Shown here in pieces: positions 18,752-30,899 of a stretch of 64,000 bases of DNA; the stretch's first letter is position 1, and every line of letters starts with the position of its first letter. Both the position numbers and the translations under genes were made by a program. Source of the stretch: Paulinella micropora (Eukaryota; Cercozoa; Imbricatea; Euglyphida; Paulinellidae); the NCBI GenBank assembly GCA_019918135.1, contig WBZZ01002926.1, positions 67,501 through 131,500 of the forward strand. Reading direction: 5' to 3'. The notes below the pieces were generated by a model. It did not search any database, was not told the DNA's origin, and saw nothing but the letters and a program-made list of their open reading frames with translations.

Positions 18752-21743
18752 ATGTTATCCGTTGATGCGCCACGAAATGACAATGTCAAATTGGTCCTTC
18801 CAGACCTTACAAAGATATGGGAATTATCTATTAAAGAAATGCCGAACAACAATATATTAAGAGTTGAAGATATGAGCGAGACCACAACAATGACCACGAC
18901 CACGAACGCGGGAACCACTACAGGAACCAAGGCGCCCGCCGTCTATGAATTCAAAGCAACGAACGACGAAAAAGGAAACCCGTGGGACCATGGCCCGCGA
19001 CATTGTGAAAAAGTGAGGGAATACGCGGAACTTTATGACACTCTCAATTATTCCATTGTGCGAGAGAAATTTGTATCGACGGGGATACCAATGGGAAAAA
19101 TTGGCCGTAAATATGACGCGGACTTCAACAAGCCATGGAAATTTAAGCAAGGCGAAAAAATTGGGATGCGAACTGGTATATTTTCAAATGTCTTTGTGTT
19201 AGATATTGATAATAAACCCGTCAAAGACCTTAAATTTACTTCTGTTGAAATTTTCAAAGCGATGTTATGCTTCTTTGGCAAAACGGATGAAGAAACAAAA
19301 ACATTCATTAAAATGGCCCCGCGTGCGATAACTGGCGGGGGTGGTTATCATGTCTTCCTTCCGTATTTGTCCAATGTCAAAAATATGGTACAATTTCCAA
19401 CAATGCGATTAAAAGGAGATGATAATGACGAATACCAAGAATTCAAATTGGACTGGGATTTGAAAAACGATTGGGGAAAAATAACATTACCGCCTTCAAT
19501 TCATAAGTCTGGTAAAATGTATGAGTGGAAAATGCGACCCGACAAATATCCGCCGATTAATCCCCCGCAATGGCTAATACGGATGATATACGGGGCGACG
19601 TGTGTCATGGTGTGCGGGATTGAAGAAGCGTCTTTTGAAGTGTTGGACATTCCACCGACCGACAACAACAAAATCACCGATGGCGACTGCTTTGATTTTT
19701 CAAGTATCATATTGAAAGATTTGCCCGCGTCCGCTGACGAATTGAAGGAGTTTGTGAAATGGATACCCGCTATTATGGCTGATAATTATACCGATTGGCA
19801 AAAAGTGCTCTGGGCAATCCGTTGGACCGCGGAGGCTTGCGAGGCTTTGAAACACGAAACAATCAATAAGGATGTTGGTTTATCGTTGGCCATTGAATTT
19901 TCAAAACAAAGCGATAAATTTACGGGTGATGACGACATTATTGAAATGTGGAATGCTGGAACAAAGGGATTATTAAAATACGGCTCATTGTTATACTGGG
20001 CTAAAGAAAACGGATATGAACATAAGAGGCAATCATATGTAGCCGTTGATTATCTTGAAAAACTAATTAAGAAAGCCAAAGAAGCCGAACCCGTGGCCGA
20101 ACCTGTAGCCGTGGCCGTTGAACCTGTAGCCGTAGCCAAACCCGAACCCGAACCCGAACCCGTAGCAACTGACAATGGCAATTATGACCGCGAAAAATCA
20201 AAAGCCTTTATGGATGGTAATGACGATGATTATGCGGAATTTATCTACGCGAAATATAAAAATAGGTTTATCTGCTTCAATAATGCGGTGTATGAGTTTC
20301 CGCCGAATGCGCACTTATGGGACGCGGGAGACGATGATATATTTCATAACTTTCTGGGGTCAATCGTATTTAATGAAATGATGATATTTACCGATGCTCT
20401 CATTAGCGTTGCGATTAAAGAAAAACAACAAGAGACCGACGAGGGAAAAATAAAGCAACGCGATGAAAACATTAAAATGTATAAGAAAAGGCAAAAGCAA
20501 ATGATAATTAAATTAAGGAACCATAGCCCGCGTGGCGGTATTGTGAAATGCTTAAAAGCGAAATATGCGGTAAAAAAAAAATCCATTTGATATTACTTCA
20601 AATTTGGTGGGATTTAATAATGGTGTGTATGACCTTGTGAAAGGTGAATTCCGCAATGGTAAGCCCGATGATTATGTTTGTATGAGTGTGGGTTATAATT
20701 ACAAACCGCCGAACGATGAAGCAATTACCAATCTGCGAGATTTTCTGAAAAAAGTTATGCCTTATGACGATGTGCGCGAATATCTACTTCAAGCGATGGC
20801 GACGGGGCTATATGGGCAACAACTCCAATATTTCTTTATTCTGACGGGGTCTGGCGGTAATGGTAAGGATACTTTAATGACGAAATTATATCGTGGGATG
20901 TTGGGCGAATATTACATTAATGCTCATATCAACATTATAACAAAAGAAGCAAAAGAAAGCGATTTGAACCAAGGCTTGGCGAATTTACACAACAAACGGG
21001 CGTGTGTATTTGTTGAACCGAGTGCGAAGAAAAATCTGATAGGGTCTTCAATTAAAACTCTGACGGGGACTGACACTATTGTGGCCCGCGGATTGTATGA
21101 AAAAAACACGGAAAAAAGGAATGTGGGCACATTGTTTATGTTAGCGAATGACATTCCATTAATTGACCATTTAGACGGCGGATGTGTCCGAAGGTTGCGT
21201 GTAATTCCATTTCCGACATTGTTTAAATCAAAAGAAGAAATGACTAAATTGACGGATTTGACCAATATATACGAGGCTAATCCATATTATGAAACTATTG
21301 AATTTATTAACGATTATAAATTATCATTGTTTCATATTTTGACGAAATCGTTTAATAACTTTGTTGAACAAGGCTATAACTTAATTGAGACCCCCGAAAT
21401 AGTGTTAAAGGCTTCTTCATACTACTTAAGAAACTGCGACGACTTTATGATGTGGTTTAATGAGTTGTATGAAAAAGCGGGAGACAAAGAATTCATACAA
21501 ATTCAAGACGTGTGCGCGGAATTTAAACTGGGCGACTTATACGATAATATGTCCAAACGAGACAGGCGAATTCATAATAATAAATTTGTTGCGGACAAAA
21601 TAAAAAATCACCCCGATTTAAGGGGCTATTGTAAGGAAAAATACCCACCGCTTATTGACGGCCGACAACGATTATTTAGGAATGTTATTATGGGGTATAA
21701 AAAAAACCATACAACCAAAACAACGATTTATAAAATAAGTTAA
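18752..21743 (+). pseudogene. Prim-pol / D5-type SF3 helicase gene, right copy, broken
   Basis: Mirror copy of the left gene with the same primase (VLDIDN, GGGGYHVF), PriCT-like and SF3 helicase motifs (GSGGNGKDT). The ATG at 18,752 gives MLSVDAPRNDN. About one break, so it is the better preserved copy. With no polymerase visible, replication would rely on this protein plus a host polymerase or on the prim-pol activity itself; that is inference. Confidence 0.85.
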
Positions 21744-21836
21744 TACAGCCCCGCGAGTTAAGGATATATGATTTTTATATATACATATTTTTTATGATTA
21801 ATACGAAGGCTTGTTTTATGTTAATAAGGCTTAAAG

Positions 21837-21980
21837 TGGCGGGCAGGATTTGAACTTATAAGGTCAATTTTTGCCCGATTTTTTTTAAATTTCCAATTGA
21901 AATCCATTTTTTATATGGATTTTATAAAATTTTTTGGGCAGGATTTGACTTATTAAGGTCATTTTTTGCCCGCCCTTTTT
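21837..21980. repeat. Two copies of a GGGCA...TGCCC foldback (right)
   Basis: Mirror of the left-arm structure, located between the helicase-primase gene and the F-box-like gene. Confidence 0.55.
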
Positions 21981-22219
21981 TGGCTTCTTTTTTATGTTTT
22001 GTTGCTTCCTTTTTGTTTGGTGGTTTGTCATTCATATATCTTTTTTTCTTATTTCTTCAATCCGTTGGGGGGTTATAACTTTTTTTTTTTAATCATTCCT
22101 TCTTGTTTCACATGGATATTATATATTTTTTTCTCTCTCTCTTTCAAAAAAAGAAAAAAGAATACAATTAACCGAAGGATAATAACATATACACCACCGC
22201 GTCCCGACTGCCCCGATAA

Positions 22220-22441
22220 ATGACCGACATTATCAAACGACTGCCGACCGAACTACGGGATTACATAGAGAGTTTTATATACGGGGATATCGTGTATCAT
22301 AACTCCGATTTATGCGATTGTTGTGGTTTATCGTTTGCTTTCTTCATTATTTATCGTATATGTGATACGGGGCTAATGTATGAAACCGCGATATTTTGCT
22401 CTAAGAAATGTTTAAATGCGTTTGTTATTGAAGACCCTTAA
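22220..22441 (+). CDS. F-box-like/zinc-binding small protein, 73 aa (right copy)
   Basis: Mirror copy with the same ATG, LPTELRDYI motif and Cys pairs. The protein appears identical to the left copy. Confidence 0.5.
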   Translation: MTDIIKRLPTELRDYIESFIYGDIVYHNSDLCDCCGLSFAFFIIYRICDTGLMYETAIFCSKKCLNAFVIEDP

Positions 22442-22448
22442 TTATACA

Positions 22449-22613
22449 ATGTCTTTTATTGACAATCTTGACCAATTGGTATATTTGATGAATATTGTCA
22501 ATACGCGACGACTTCACGAACATAAGGGTTTAATCCCGTGTCAAACGATTGACGCACTTTATAAATATTTAAACCGCTATCATAAACCAATAATTGATGA
22601 ATTATTGTATTAA
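22449..22613 (+). CDS. Small protein, 54 aa (right copy)
   Basis: Mirror copy of the 54-residue frame in the left arm, starting MSFIDNLDQL. It has no recognised domain. Confidence 0.4.
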   Translation: MSFIDNLDQLVYLMNIVNTRRLHEHKGLIPCQTIDALYKYLNRYHKPIIDELLY

Positions 22614-22727
22614 AAAAGTATTGATAGATTAAAACAAATGGCTTTACAAATTGAACATACATTTGACAATCGAAAGTGATAATTACGAATGACTTGTTTG
22701 AAAAAAAATAATACATAATTATAAGAG

Positions 22728-23108
22728 ATGTTTAATTGTCGTGTATGTGATGCCGTCTTTAAATCTAAAATTGATTTAGTAATCCACACAGCCCGCACAC
22801 ACACCACACACGACACATTAAAATTTGTGAAGGCTTTGAACGAATGCTTAAATGGCCTTTTAACAACACCAACAACCACAGAAGAAACATTTCAAAATAT
22901 TTCTCAAATCAAGAACTATCTAACAGCGACAACCCCCGACACATACACACAATTAATCAAAATAAAAGACAATCTTCAACGATTGCCAACGAATGAAATA
23001 TCTAAAGCAACGATTGAAGAATATGAAAATGTCTTAAATTCCTACATGTCCAACATAAAGCCCGCTATTGACGGGATAATTACGAGTGCCACCACGACCG
23101 CAAAATAA
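22728..23108 (+). CDS. C2H2 zinc-finger protein, 126 aa (right copy)
   Basis: Mirror copy with the same N-terminal finger (CRVCDAVF ... HTARTH). The few amino-acid differences from the left copy lie outside the finger ligands. Confidence 0.65.
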   Translation: MFNCRVCDAVFKSKIDLVIHTARTHTTHDTLKFVKALNECLNGLLTTPTTTEETFQNISQIKNYLTATTPDTYTQLIKIKDNLQRLPTNEISKATIEEYENVLNSYMSNIKPAIDGIITSATTTAK

Positions 23109-23216
23109 ATTATAATAAATTTGTTAGACGGGACCAAGGAAACAGCCCCTACAACTATTTTTTTTCGTTAGTCCAGACCGATACACCAATTAAGGGCCGA
23201 AACCCGCGCAACCAAT

Positions 23217-23252
23217 TTTGGACAAAGGTGATCACTTTTGTCCTTTTGTCCA
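23217..23252. promoter_or_regulatory. Palindrome upstream of coiled-coil gene (right)
   Basis: Mirror of the left palindrome, centred on TGATCA, with flanking tttgtcc half-sites. Confidence 0.5.
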
Positions 23253-23279
23253 AAGCAAAAAGAAGACCAAACACGCACT

Positions 23280-23786
23280 ATGAGCGACAGCCGTAGTATT
23301 GTCTCACGAAGCGCCCCAGAGACGGATGCCGAAGTTGAACGACGAATTAAGCGACGAAAAAAATTAAGCAATAATGTTGATGAAATAAGGGCCTCACTTG
23401 ACAAGACCGAGGGGGAAATTAAAGCCTTGTCTCACCGAATTATTTCTTTGAAGAAAGCGAGAACGAAAAAAGAGCAAGAAGTTAAAGCCCTACGGCAGAA
23501 ATTGAGAGAGGCAAAAGAAATTACAGAGGATATTGATTTCGTTAGAATTTTGGAACTCAAGCAGGAGCAAATTACGACGGAGACCAAAAAGTTTAAGCAG
23601 TGGATACAGCAGGGGGGACACAGGAAAATAGCGGGCTTCAACGAGCAACAATATAAACGGGTTTATCAACTTATTACGAGTGGCGTATTATTTGACGATG
23701 CTTTAAACAGAGTTGTCCAAGCAATTCCTCCCAGCAATCCCCTACCCACACTAATGGAGGTCTCCGCGTCTTCGTTGGCCGTCTAA
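23280..23786 (+). CDS. Coiled-coil protein, 168 aa (right copy)
   Basis: Mirror copy of the left-arm gene with the same ATG start and, by eye, the same protein. A palindrome (ggacaaaggtgatcacttttgtcc) lies about 35 bp upstream of the ATG in both arms and could be its operator. Confidence 0.7.
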   Translation: MSDSRSIVSRSAPETDAEVERRIKRRKKLSNNVDEIRASLDKTEGEIKALSHRIISLKKARTKKEQEVKALRQKLREAKEITEDIDFVRILELKQEQITTETKKFKQWIQQGGHRKIAGFNEQQYKRVYQLITSGVLFDDALNRVVQAIPPSNPLPTLMEVSASSLAV

Positions 23787-23972
23787 TGTGTGTTTTTCAA
23801 CACACTAAAATATTTATGTGTTTTTCAACACACCAAAAAATTTAATTGAATTTTAAAAGTTTTAATCAGAAAAAAGAAACAGAAAAAAGAAACAAAACAA
23901 AAAACAAAAAACCCATTATTCAAAGAGATTTAGTCCCTTGGACAAATGTCAATAGCAAACTATTGACCGATT

Positions 23973-25417
23973 TTATTCAATGCCTTTCTTTTTTTTCAAT
24001 CGGCTACTTCGTCTTATTGGTTGGCTTACCCCGTTTTCGTCTATGAGTTTATAACCCGCTTTCTTTTTCTCAGTTTGCTTTGCTTCGGGTTGCTTTGCTT
24101 CGTGTTGCTTTGCTTCCTCCGTCGTGGTTTCCTTTTTACTCATTACAAACTCATTCACAATAACAGCCCCAATTCCGCTTTTTTTTCTAAGTGTTGTATT
24201 AGTTATTTTTCCGCCGTAGTCATTCCAAATTTTGTTTAATAACTCATACTTGTCCTCACGGCTTGCTTTTTTGCCTAAGGGTTTGTATTTGCCGTCGTCG
24301 CCCTCGTTTTCGCTTTCATTTTCGGCCCCTTTGACACTCATACATAAATCAATTTTCCGTCTCAATTCTTCTAACTCAGTTTTTATTCCTTCTTCCATCA
24401 TTTCACGGGGGTCCGCAACATTCACCCAACTATAAGAAAAACTCGTAAGCATATCACCATGTCCCAACACATTAGAGACCCAAGTATTAAAATTTGTTGT
24501 TTTCGGATTAGCAAAATTCGTATATGACAAACTCGCATATAATTTTCGCAACATTGAAGACCTTTGTTTATAGTCTGCCAACCAAGGAAACACTTTAATT
24601 ATTCGTTTGTTTAGTTCATTGTTTTTGTCTTTCGCTAGTTGTCCGTCGTCGTTGATTATTATTGCTTTCTTTTTCTTGAAGTAGTTTCTTATTGAATTTA
24701 CTTGTTCAATAACGAAAGAAGGAGTAAATAAAACAACGGGCCTCTCGGTCCAATTCTTTTTTGCCCCTCTCTCTTTTTTGCTAAGTTATCCACTCTCAGC
24801 CAACTTGGTTTGTCGGGTATTAATTCATAAGTGTTTTTATCAAATATCTCAACGGGTCGCGCCCCTATTGCTAACATTAAAGCCAATAGTTTCATATAAG
24901 GGTCATTGCTCAAAATCATTTCATTCATTTTCGCCATTACCTCCCTTACATCTATCTGTATTTTTTGTTCGTTTTTTGCTTTGACATCTTTTTTATACCC
25001 CTCAACAATTTCAATTCGCTCATCTTCGTTGATATTGAAATATTTGTCCAATTTAGACATCTCATAAACCTTCTTGCTTTGATTTGGTTTTATTGCTTTT
25101 GTTCTAACCTCAGAAAGTCGTTGTCTTTTTGAAGTTGTATTCGGATAAATAATAGCATACTTTGAATAAATGATTGGCATCGCTTTTAATATTTCGTCTT
25201 CTGTTGTCGTTTTACTAAACAATAACAAAATAGCATTATGAAAGGCCTTTGACGGCTTCGCATCGCTTGTAAAAAAGTTTGATACGACATCATATATTTT
25301 TTGCTCTGTGTCTGCCACATTTAACTGCTTGATAAATTTTCTGTCGTTTTCGTTCCACACAATTCCCCGTGGTTGCTTTGTTCGTGTCCCGTGTTCTTCC
25401 GCGTCCCGTGTTCGCAA
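23973..25417 (-). pseudogene. Telomere resolvase (protelomerase)-like gene, right copy, broken
   Basis: Mirror copy of the left-arm gene with the same signature: ARPVEIF, LRKLYASLSYTNF and GHGDMLTSFSYSW. It carries about one break and so is better preserved than the left copy. It reads outward-in from the right terminal palindrome, as the left copy does from the left end. Confidence 0.7.
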
Positions 25418-25518
25418 GTTGTATATTAAACAAGTCTATATTTTTTCTCAATATGAAAAAAATATTTAATTATTGACTTTTTCTTTTTATTTCTTATGTT
25501 CTTTTTATGATCATTTAT

Positions 25519-26080
25519 CTACAATAGACATGTCCATCTCGTATATCATAAAATAAGCCTTAGAAACATATAAAACACACACATGAAGACAGAAAACACA
25601 CCTATGTTTCACAAAAACACACCTTCGTTTTGACAAAAAAACGACAAACTAAGCACACTAAGAGAGATTTGGTCAAAATGACGACAAAAAAGTCCATCTC
25701 GTATATCATAAAATAAGCCTTAGAAACATATAAAACACACACATGAAGACAGAAAACACACCTATGTTTCACAAAAACACACCTTCGTTTTGACAAAAAA
25801 ACGACAAACTAAGCACACTAAGAGAGATTTGGTCAAAATGACGACAATTTCATATTTAAACGAAGTTTAATATATATTTTTATGAAATAAAAATATGAAA
25901 TTGTCGTCATTTTGACCAAATCTCTCTTAGTGTGCTTAGTTTGTCGTTTTTTTTGTCAAAACGAAGGTGTGTTTTTGTGAAACATAGGTGTGTTTTCTGT
26001 CTTCATGTGTGTGTTTTATATGTTTCTAAGGCTTATTTTATGATATACGAGATGGACATGTCTATTGTAGATAAATATGT
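25519..26080. repeat. Right terminal palindrome plus tandem unit (candidate hairpin telomere)
   Basis: Exact mirror of the left terminus: two reverse copies of the 157-bp unit, a central unpaired 33 nt (25,858-25,890), then one forward copy. The unpaired centre is the reverse complement of the left one, so both ends carry the same loop form relative to the element. Confidence 0.85.
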
Positions 26081-26156
<76 letters not shown>

Positions 26157-26200
26157 ACATCATCTCCACCACTGTTGTCGTAGGTTAAGGGGGAGACTGT

Positions 26201-26327
26201 TTATATATATATATATATATGTATATATATGTATGTATATATAATAATAATAATAATATTATATATATATATACATATATATATACATATATATATACAT
26301 ATATATATATGTATATGTATATGTATA

Positions 26328-26360
<33 letters not shown>

Positions 26361-26362
26361 GC
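26201..26362. repeat. (TA)n microsatellite
   Basis: A TA-rich tract with TATG and TAATAA variants, seen directly. Confidence 0.9.
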
Positions 26363-28213
26363 ACATGACTTGTGCATTCCTGCAGGTATATGACTAAGAT
26401 ATGGCAGGGCATGATCAGACTTTATGGCATATTCATATCGATATACATATTAAATGCATATACATATACATATTTCCAACGAAAGGTAATTTACGGGGAA
26501 AATATCATGAAAGTCAGGAAAGTTGTGGAAGGTGTGTCTAGGTCACTCGGCGACGACTGCGACTGTAGATGTTACTCAGGTAGGTATAGGTACACTAGCC
26601 TCACCGCCCATCTGATTCATTCTTTACATCAGTACTTCTCTGCTTTCATGATGCTTTCTAGTCTTTTACACATGTTTTCGCATATTTGATAAATGATATA
26701 AACATTCGATATTATAGTTCTTTGCTTGCTTTCTCGGTTGGTCGGTGCTTTACGTATATACTGACAGGTGCGATCGTGGGCAAGGACAGGAGGGACAAGA
26801 TCTGAAGACAATTTCCGGAACAGATTCAGGATTTGCGTATTTCCGGGTTGTGTTCGGCGTTTGCAAATTATCGGGTCTATTTCCGAGGTCTGCTTTGTCT
26901 TGTTGTCCTTCGTGTCCACCGCATTTATATGTGTTGTCTGTGATATATATAATAAATGTCGATGCTGTCTTTGCCTTTGTTATAACGTCGTCTTAATTGT
27001 TCACCTGTTGTGCCGTATTCCACACATATATTGAACAGGTGCGGGGTTAAGGGTGAGATCAACCTGCACTTCGATACACACTCGCTTGTGTGTTTACTCC
27101 TATTTGTTTCTTCATCTGTGTGTTTGTTTGAACAACTTGTTACGCTTATACATTGCTAACATAGATTATCAAAATATTATACATGTTACACATTTATCAT
27201 ATATACTTCTTCTATATATCTGTATATACCTGATGAGTTAGTGTAAGGTTGTAGACAGTTCATCTTGGGATGGGTCTTCTTCGGGGTAGTTTCGGGTAGA
27301 CCTATGTTACGTTAATTGTATGGAAAGAGAGAGGTGAATGTCCTCTTCACTTATGTGTCGGGGTTACATTCACTTACCCCTTCATACTAATTAATGAAAT
27401 ATTCACATCGCTATTTAACGTGTCTACTACTTTATTTACTCACATGTATATATTTCACATATTTTCTTTTTGCATATTACTAAGAACTACACGTGTTTGC
27501 TTATGGATTGCATGCGTAATTTTAGATGTCGAGTTCGTCTTGATATATCAAATACAATTGCGTCTACGCAATCACGATGTATTCCTTATACATGCTCACA
27601 TATAAACATCATCTGTATTGTTGATAATCATATATTCATTGTCCGCGTTACATAACTCCTAGTTGTGTATAGTCATGAATTCGTATACTGACTTTATGAT
27701 TTCCACCTTACTACATTGTTGATGTCTTATATGTGTTGTCGGATAGTATAGCATCGCGAGATCGTCATTAACGCTAGATTGTGAGCGAATGCTCTGATTT
27801 TGATAAGATTTCATTTTCTTATTAACGCCCAACCGTGCCTGAAGGAAGCGATGGGGGATAATGCATAAGTCCTTAGTTATCGCCGGTCTTTGCGGGGCAG
27901 ACCATGTCGTGTGCGAAACTATGACTGAATGTATTACCTCTACCTTCAGCACTTAAGTCTCTATCACTAGTGGCCGGGGCAGTGACTGAGCAAGTTGACT
28001 TTCTGGTATTACTCTAATTGTCTAGTGCCGGAAGGCAGCAACAGGGCATTATCCATATATAGTCTATTTTGAGGTCCTAGAGTAGAGTCACTCCTCAGAC
28101 ATAGTTTTATTTACATACATACATTAATTCTTGTTCGTACTTAATACTCCTTTTGAGATCATCGATAATTAAGTTGCTTGCAAGTTAATCATGTTATCTT
28201 GATCTAGGGGGAG

Positions 28214-28446
28214 TGTTTATACCAATAGGTTGTATTAATACGGTAACGGACCGATTCAGTATGACCCGGCCGGTCTGTAGGATGCGTGTCGGTAGAGCCA
28301 TCCCTTCAGGACGCGCCGGGCCGTGTTGTTCTGTCTGTGCCTTTTCAATAAAGCTTGTGGTATGATGCAATCGTGACTGAGCTTGAACCGGTCCGTGGAC
28401 GGCTTGCTACCTCTGTGCAGGAACAGTATTTAGATATATGTTCTAA
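28214..28446 (+). mobile_element. Possible solo LTR (weak)
   Basis: An AGGGGGAG purine tract precedes TGTTTATACC, and about 230 bp later the sequence ends GTTCTAACA. An AATAAA signal lies at 28,349. TG...CA ends after a purine tract fit a copia-type LTR, but the second LTR and coding region are absent, so this is only a candidate fossil. Confidence 0.25.
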
Positions 28447-28694
28447 CACTTAGGCTTAACTGCCTTTCCCTGTCTTGCTGTTATGCCTTTAGTGAAAGAA
28501 CAATCACTACCTGTATATATGTCTTACACCTCTCTTTCCCTCTCTGCAATCTGTTCGCACACACCTCGACGTACATTCATAACACATATACCCAGCTCGC
28601 TTGCAGCAGTAGCATTTTAGTTCAGAATCATGAGTCTTTCGTCGTCGAAACTGTACTGAACACTTAGTAACCTGCTTACCTCTCTGGAGTGTTA

Positions 28695-29165
28695 TTACTT
28701 CCCTGGTTGTGTTCTTGTGCGACCTGTACTATCTTCAGGGTTAGCTGTTTCCAGTCCCATCTGTGGTCCAAAACCCTTGAGGTTCTTCACGTCTTGGGCG
28801 GCCGCGCCAGGAAAAGATTCCGAAGGTAAACTCTCGTCGTCCTGTACTATGTTTTTATGTTCTGATCTTGCTTGCGGCGGATGATTGACGTGATTCACTT
28901 CCTCTGATGCAGAAATTTCCAACTTTTCAGGACCGAAGATCATACCGAACAAATCTCTATATTCCATAATCGTTTACTTATCGACTGTTTTCATGTGGGA
29001 ACATGAATGATCATGCATGTGCTTTCCAACTTCATCTGCAGACAAGGATTTCCCCACACTGCCGGTGGACCATTCTGAATCTGTCATTGCGGGCACCTGA
29101 GATGCTTTGCGAGAAGATGTGGAGTCCGTGCTGAGATTACGCCAAGCAGAATGGTGATTTCTCAC
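28695..29165 (-). CDS. Possible host exons, Ser/Thr/Glu-rich
   Basis: Two adjacent minus-strand stretches share a frame (28,974-29,165 and 28,695-28,967) with coding-like, non-repetitive composition (MEYRDLFGMIFGPEKLEIS). They could be exons of a host gene or the end of one. No domain recognised. Confidence 0.2.
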
Positions 29166-29700
29166 ACTTCTTGCGACAGGAGTGGAAGGAACCGAGCTTG
29201 AACGTCACTGTTAGTAGAAGGGCTTAACAGTGTCCTGGAATGTCTTGGGCTTGGAAAAGTGCTCATTTCTGAAGATCTGGCGGTAGCAAACAGAACGTTA
29301 AAAAAAAATACCTGAGTATTTTTTCCATTCACTTCTGTTGCAAAGAACTTGGGACACCCAGAAAAAGTTGAATTATGATGCACTTTCGCAAACCCAAGTT
29401 CATTTCAAATTTGATTTTTTGAATTTTGGTTTTGCCGAAAATTCAGGCATTGGTATTTCAAAAATGGCAAACTAATGACCGGGCCAAATTTTTTGAATTT
29501 TTTTTCAATTTTTAAACCAGCCAAATATTGAATTCCAAGTTACCTGACCGTACTGCCACTTTTTTTATCGATAGGCCGCCAAAAAGAAATTGTCATGTTC
29601 CGGCAGAGCGCGTGCCAGGTCGCGTGCCTGGCACGTGCCGTCCACCTTGACCACCTCACAATTCGAACTTTCACCAAGGCAAGAAGTGCGAAGAGGCCCA

Positions 29701-30849
29701 ATGCCTCGTCAGAAAAAGAATAATGAGGGCTACAAAACAGGTCCAGGCGGTTTGAAAACCCGTGGCGGCGCCAACAGAGAGGCGCAAAAGAGGCGAAATC
29801 AGCCGAAGCAAAGGTACTCTGTCGTGTCAAACACCCAACAGAACTCACAAAAAAAATACCAGGTATTACTCAAAACTCACTTCTGTTTGGATGCTCTCCC
29901 AACAGGTTGCATTTGAAACTGCTTCTATGACCATCTGCCTTATAGAGTCAAGCGACTCTGCGTCAAGCATTACCAAAATGTCCCTCATTTTCATCCCCGA
30001 GGACAAGCCTTCGACCCACTACGTCTACTCACTCGACGAATGCCACAATTTCGACGGCGCAGTGGATACTCAGTCTGTACAGAATCTGATCAAGCTTGCG
30101 GACGGCAAAAAGTACATATTTCTTTTTTATGTCCTTTACAAAGTTTTTTTGTCAAGTGCTTTTCTTTGTTCACATACAAACTGTTTGTCAAGATGTTCAA
30201 CAAACGCCTTCATCTTGATGCTGAATCTTATGTTTTGCCATGTTCTGGATGTTAGCTTTGACGTTCCCCTGAGAAATTTCAAAACTCCAGAAGGGGGATG
30301 GCAAACTCTGAAATCTTTCACTGTTCCCACCAGATGGTTACAGGTAACTTTTTGTGGTTCTGTTGCCACGTCATGTCTGCGTGTTGACTAAGGAAAAACG
30401 GACAGAATCACAATTTATAGGACAAAAATAGAAAAAAAAACAAGTTTAGAAAAATTTTCACCCAACAGAGTGCTGATTTCAAGAATACTGAGTATTTTTT
30501 CCACAAAGTTCTGTTGGCATGCTTCAACATAATACCATTTTCCTCTAGATTTCGTAATGTCAACGTATGTTCTGTCTATACTCAGTGCTTTTGATTTTTC
30601 TATTCTTGCAGATTTTCGCAGTCATCACGGCGTGCTGGCAAATGAAAATTGAGGAACTGACAGCTAACGGCATGAAAGCCGGGATGGTTTGGATTTCTTT
30701 GTTGGAATGCTGGTAGCTTTGAAGACTTACGGCGGTTTTGCGACGAGCCCTGACCATGTTGACAGTCTGAAGTTCTGGTAATTAGCCTTTTTTTTCTTGA
30801 TTTTCGTTTCTGATTGCTGTGTATGTCATCAGAATCACTAAAAAAAAAT

Positions 30850-30899
<50 letters not shown>

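Larger units (their letters stand above)
5915..26080. mobile_element. 20.2-kb integrated linear-replicon-like element with 8.2-kb inverted arms and a telomere-resolvase gene
   Basis: The element is bounded on both sides by the same sequence in opposite orientation (catgtctattgtagataaat) and sits in AT-microsatellite DNA. The left arm (5,915-14,120) and right arm (17,887-26,080) are inverted copies with few differences; the centre (14,121-17,886) is unique. Gene content: telomere resolvase, coiled-coil protein, C2H2 finger, small zinc/F-box-like proteins and prim-pol/SF3 helicase in each arm; zinc ribbons, PD-(D/E)XK nuclease and a P-loop-like remnant in the centre. No capsid, packaging protease or polymerase B gene was seen, so it resembles a linear plasmid or a reduced virus-like replicon more than a full virus. 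Several genes are broken (roughly five to ten breaks overall), so treat it as a fossil. The strong similarity of the arms suggests it is young, or that the arms are homogenised by gene conversion. Confidence 0.85.
17887..26080 (-). repeat. Right 8.2-kb inverted arm
   Basis: Mirror copy of 5,915-14,120, ending in the same terminal palindrome. Confidence 0.9.
26081..29580. other. Gene-poor spacer right of the element
   Basis: TA and TG microsatellites occupy 26,070-26,157 and 26,201-26,362. After that, no frame looks like a gene by length or composition. An AGGGGGAG motif followed by TGTTTATA occurs at about 26,188 and again at 28,206. A Ser/Thr-rich minus-strand stretch at 28,695-29,165 is listed separately. 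Confidence 0.5.

Noticed and set aside
5915-26080. Simple inverted duplication of host DNA
   Set aside because: The ends coincide with matching boundary sequences and palindromes, and the genes are replicon-type, so an element is the better reading.
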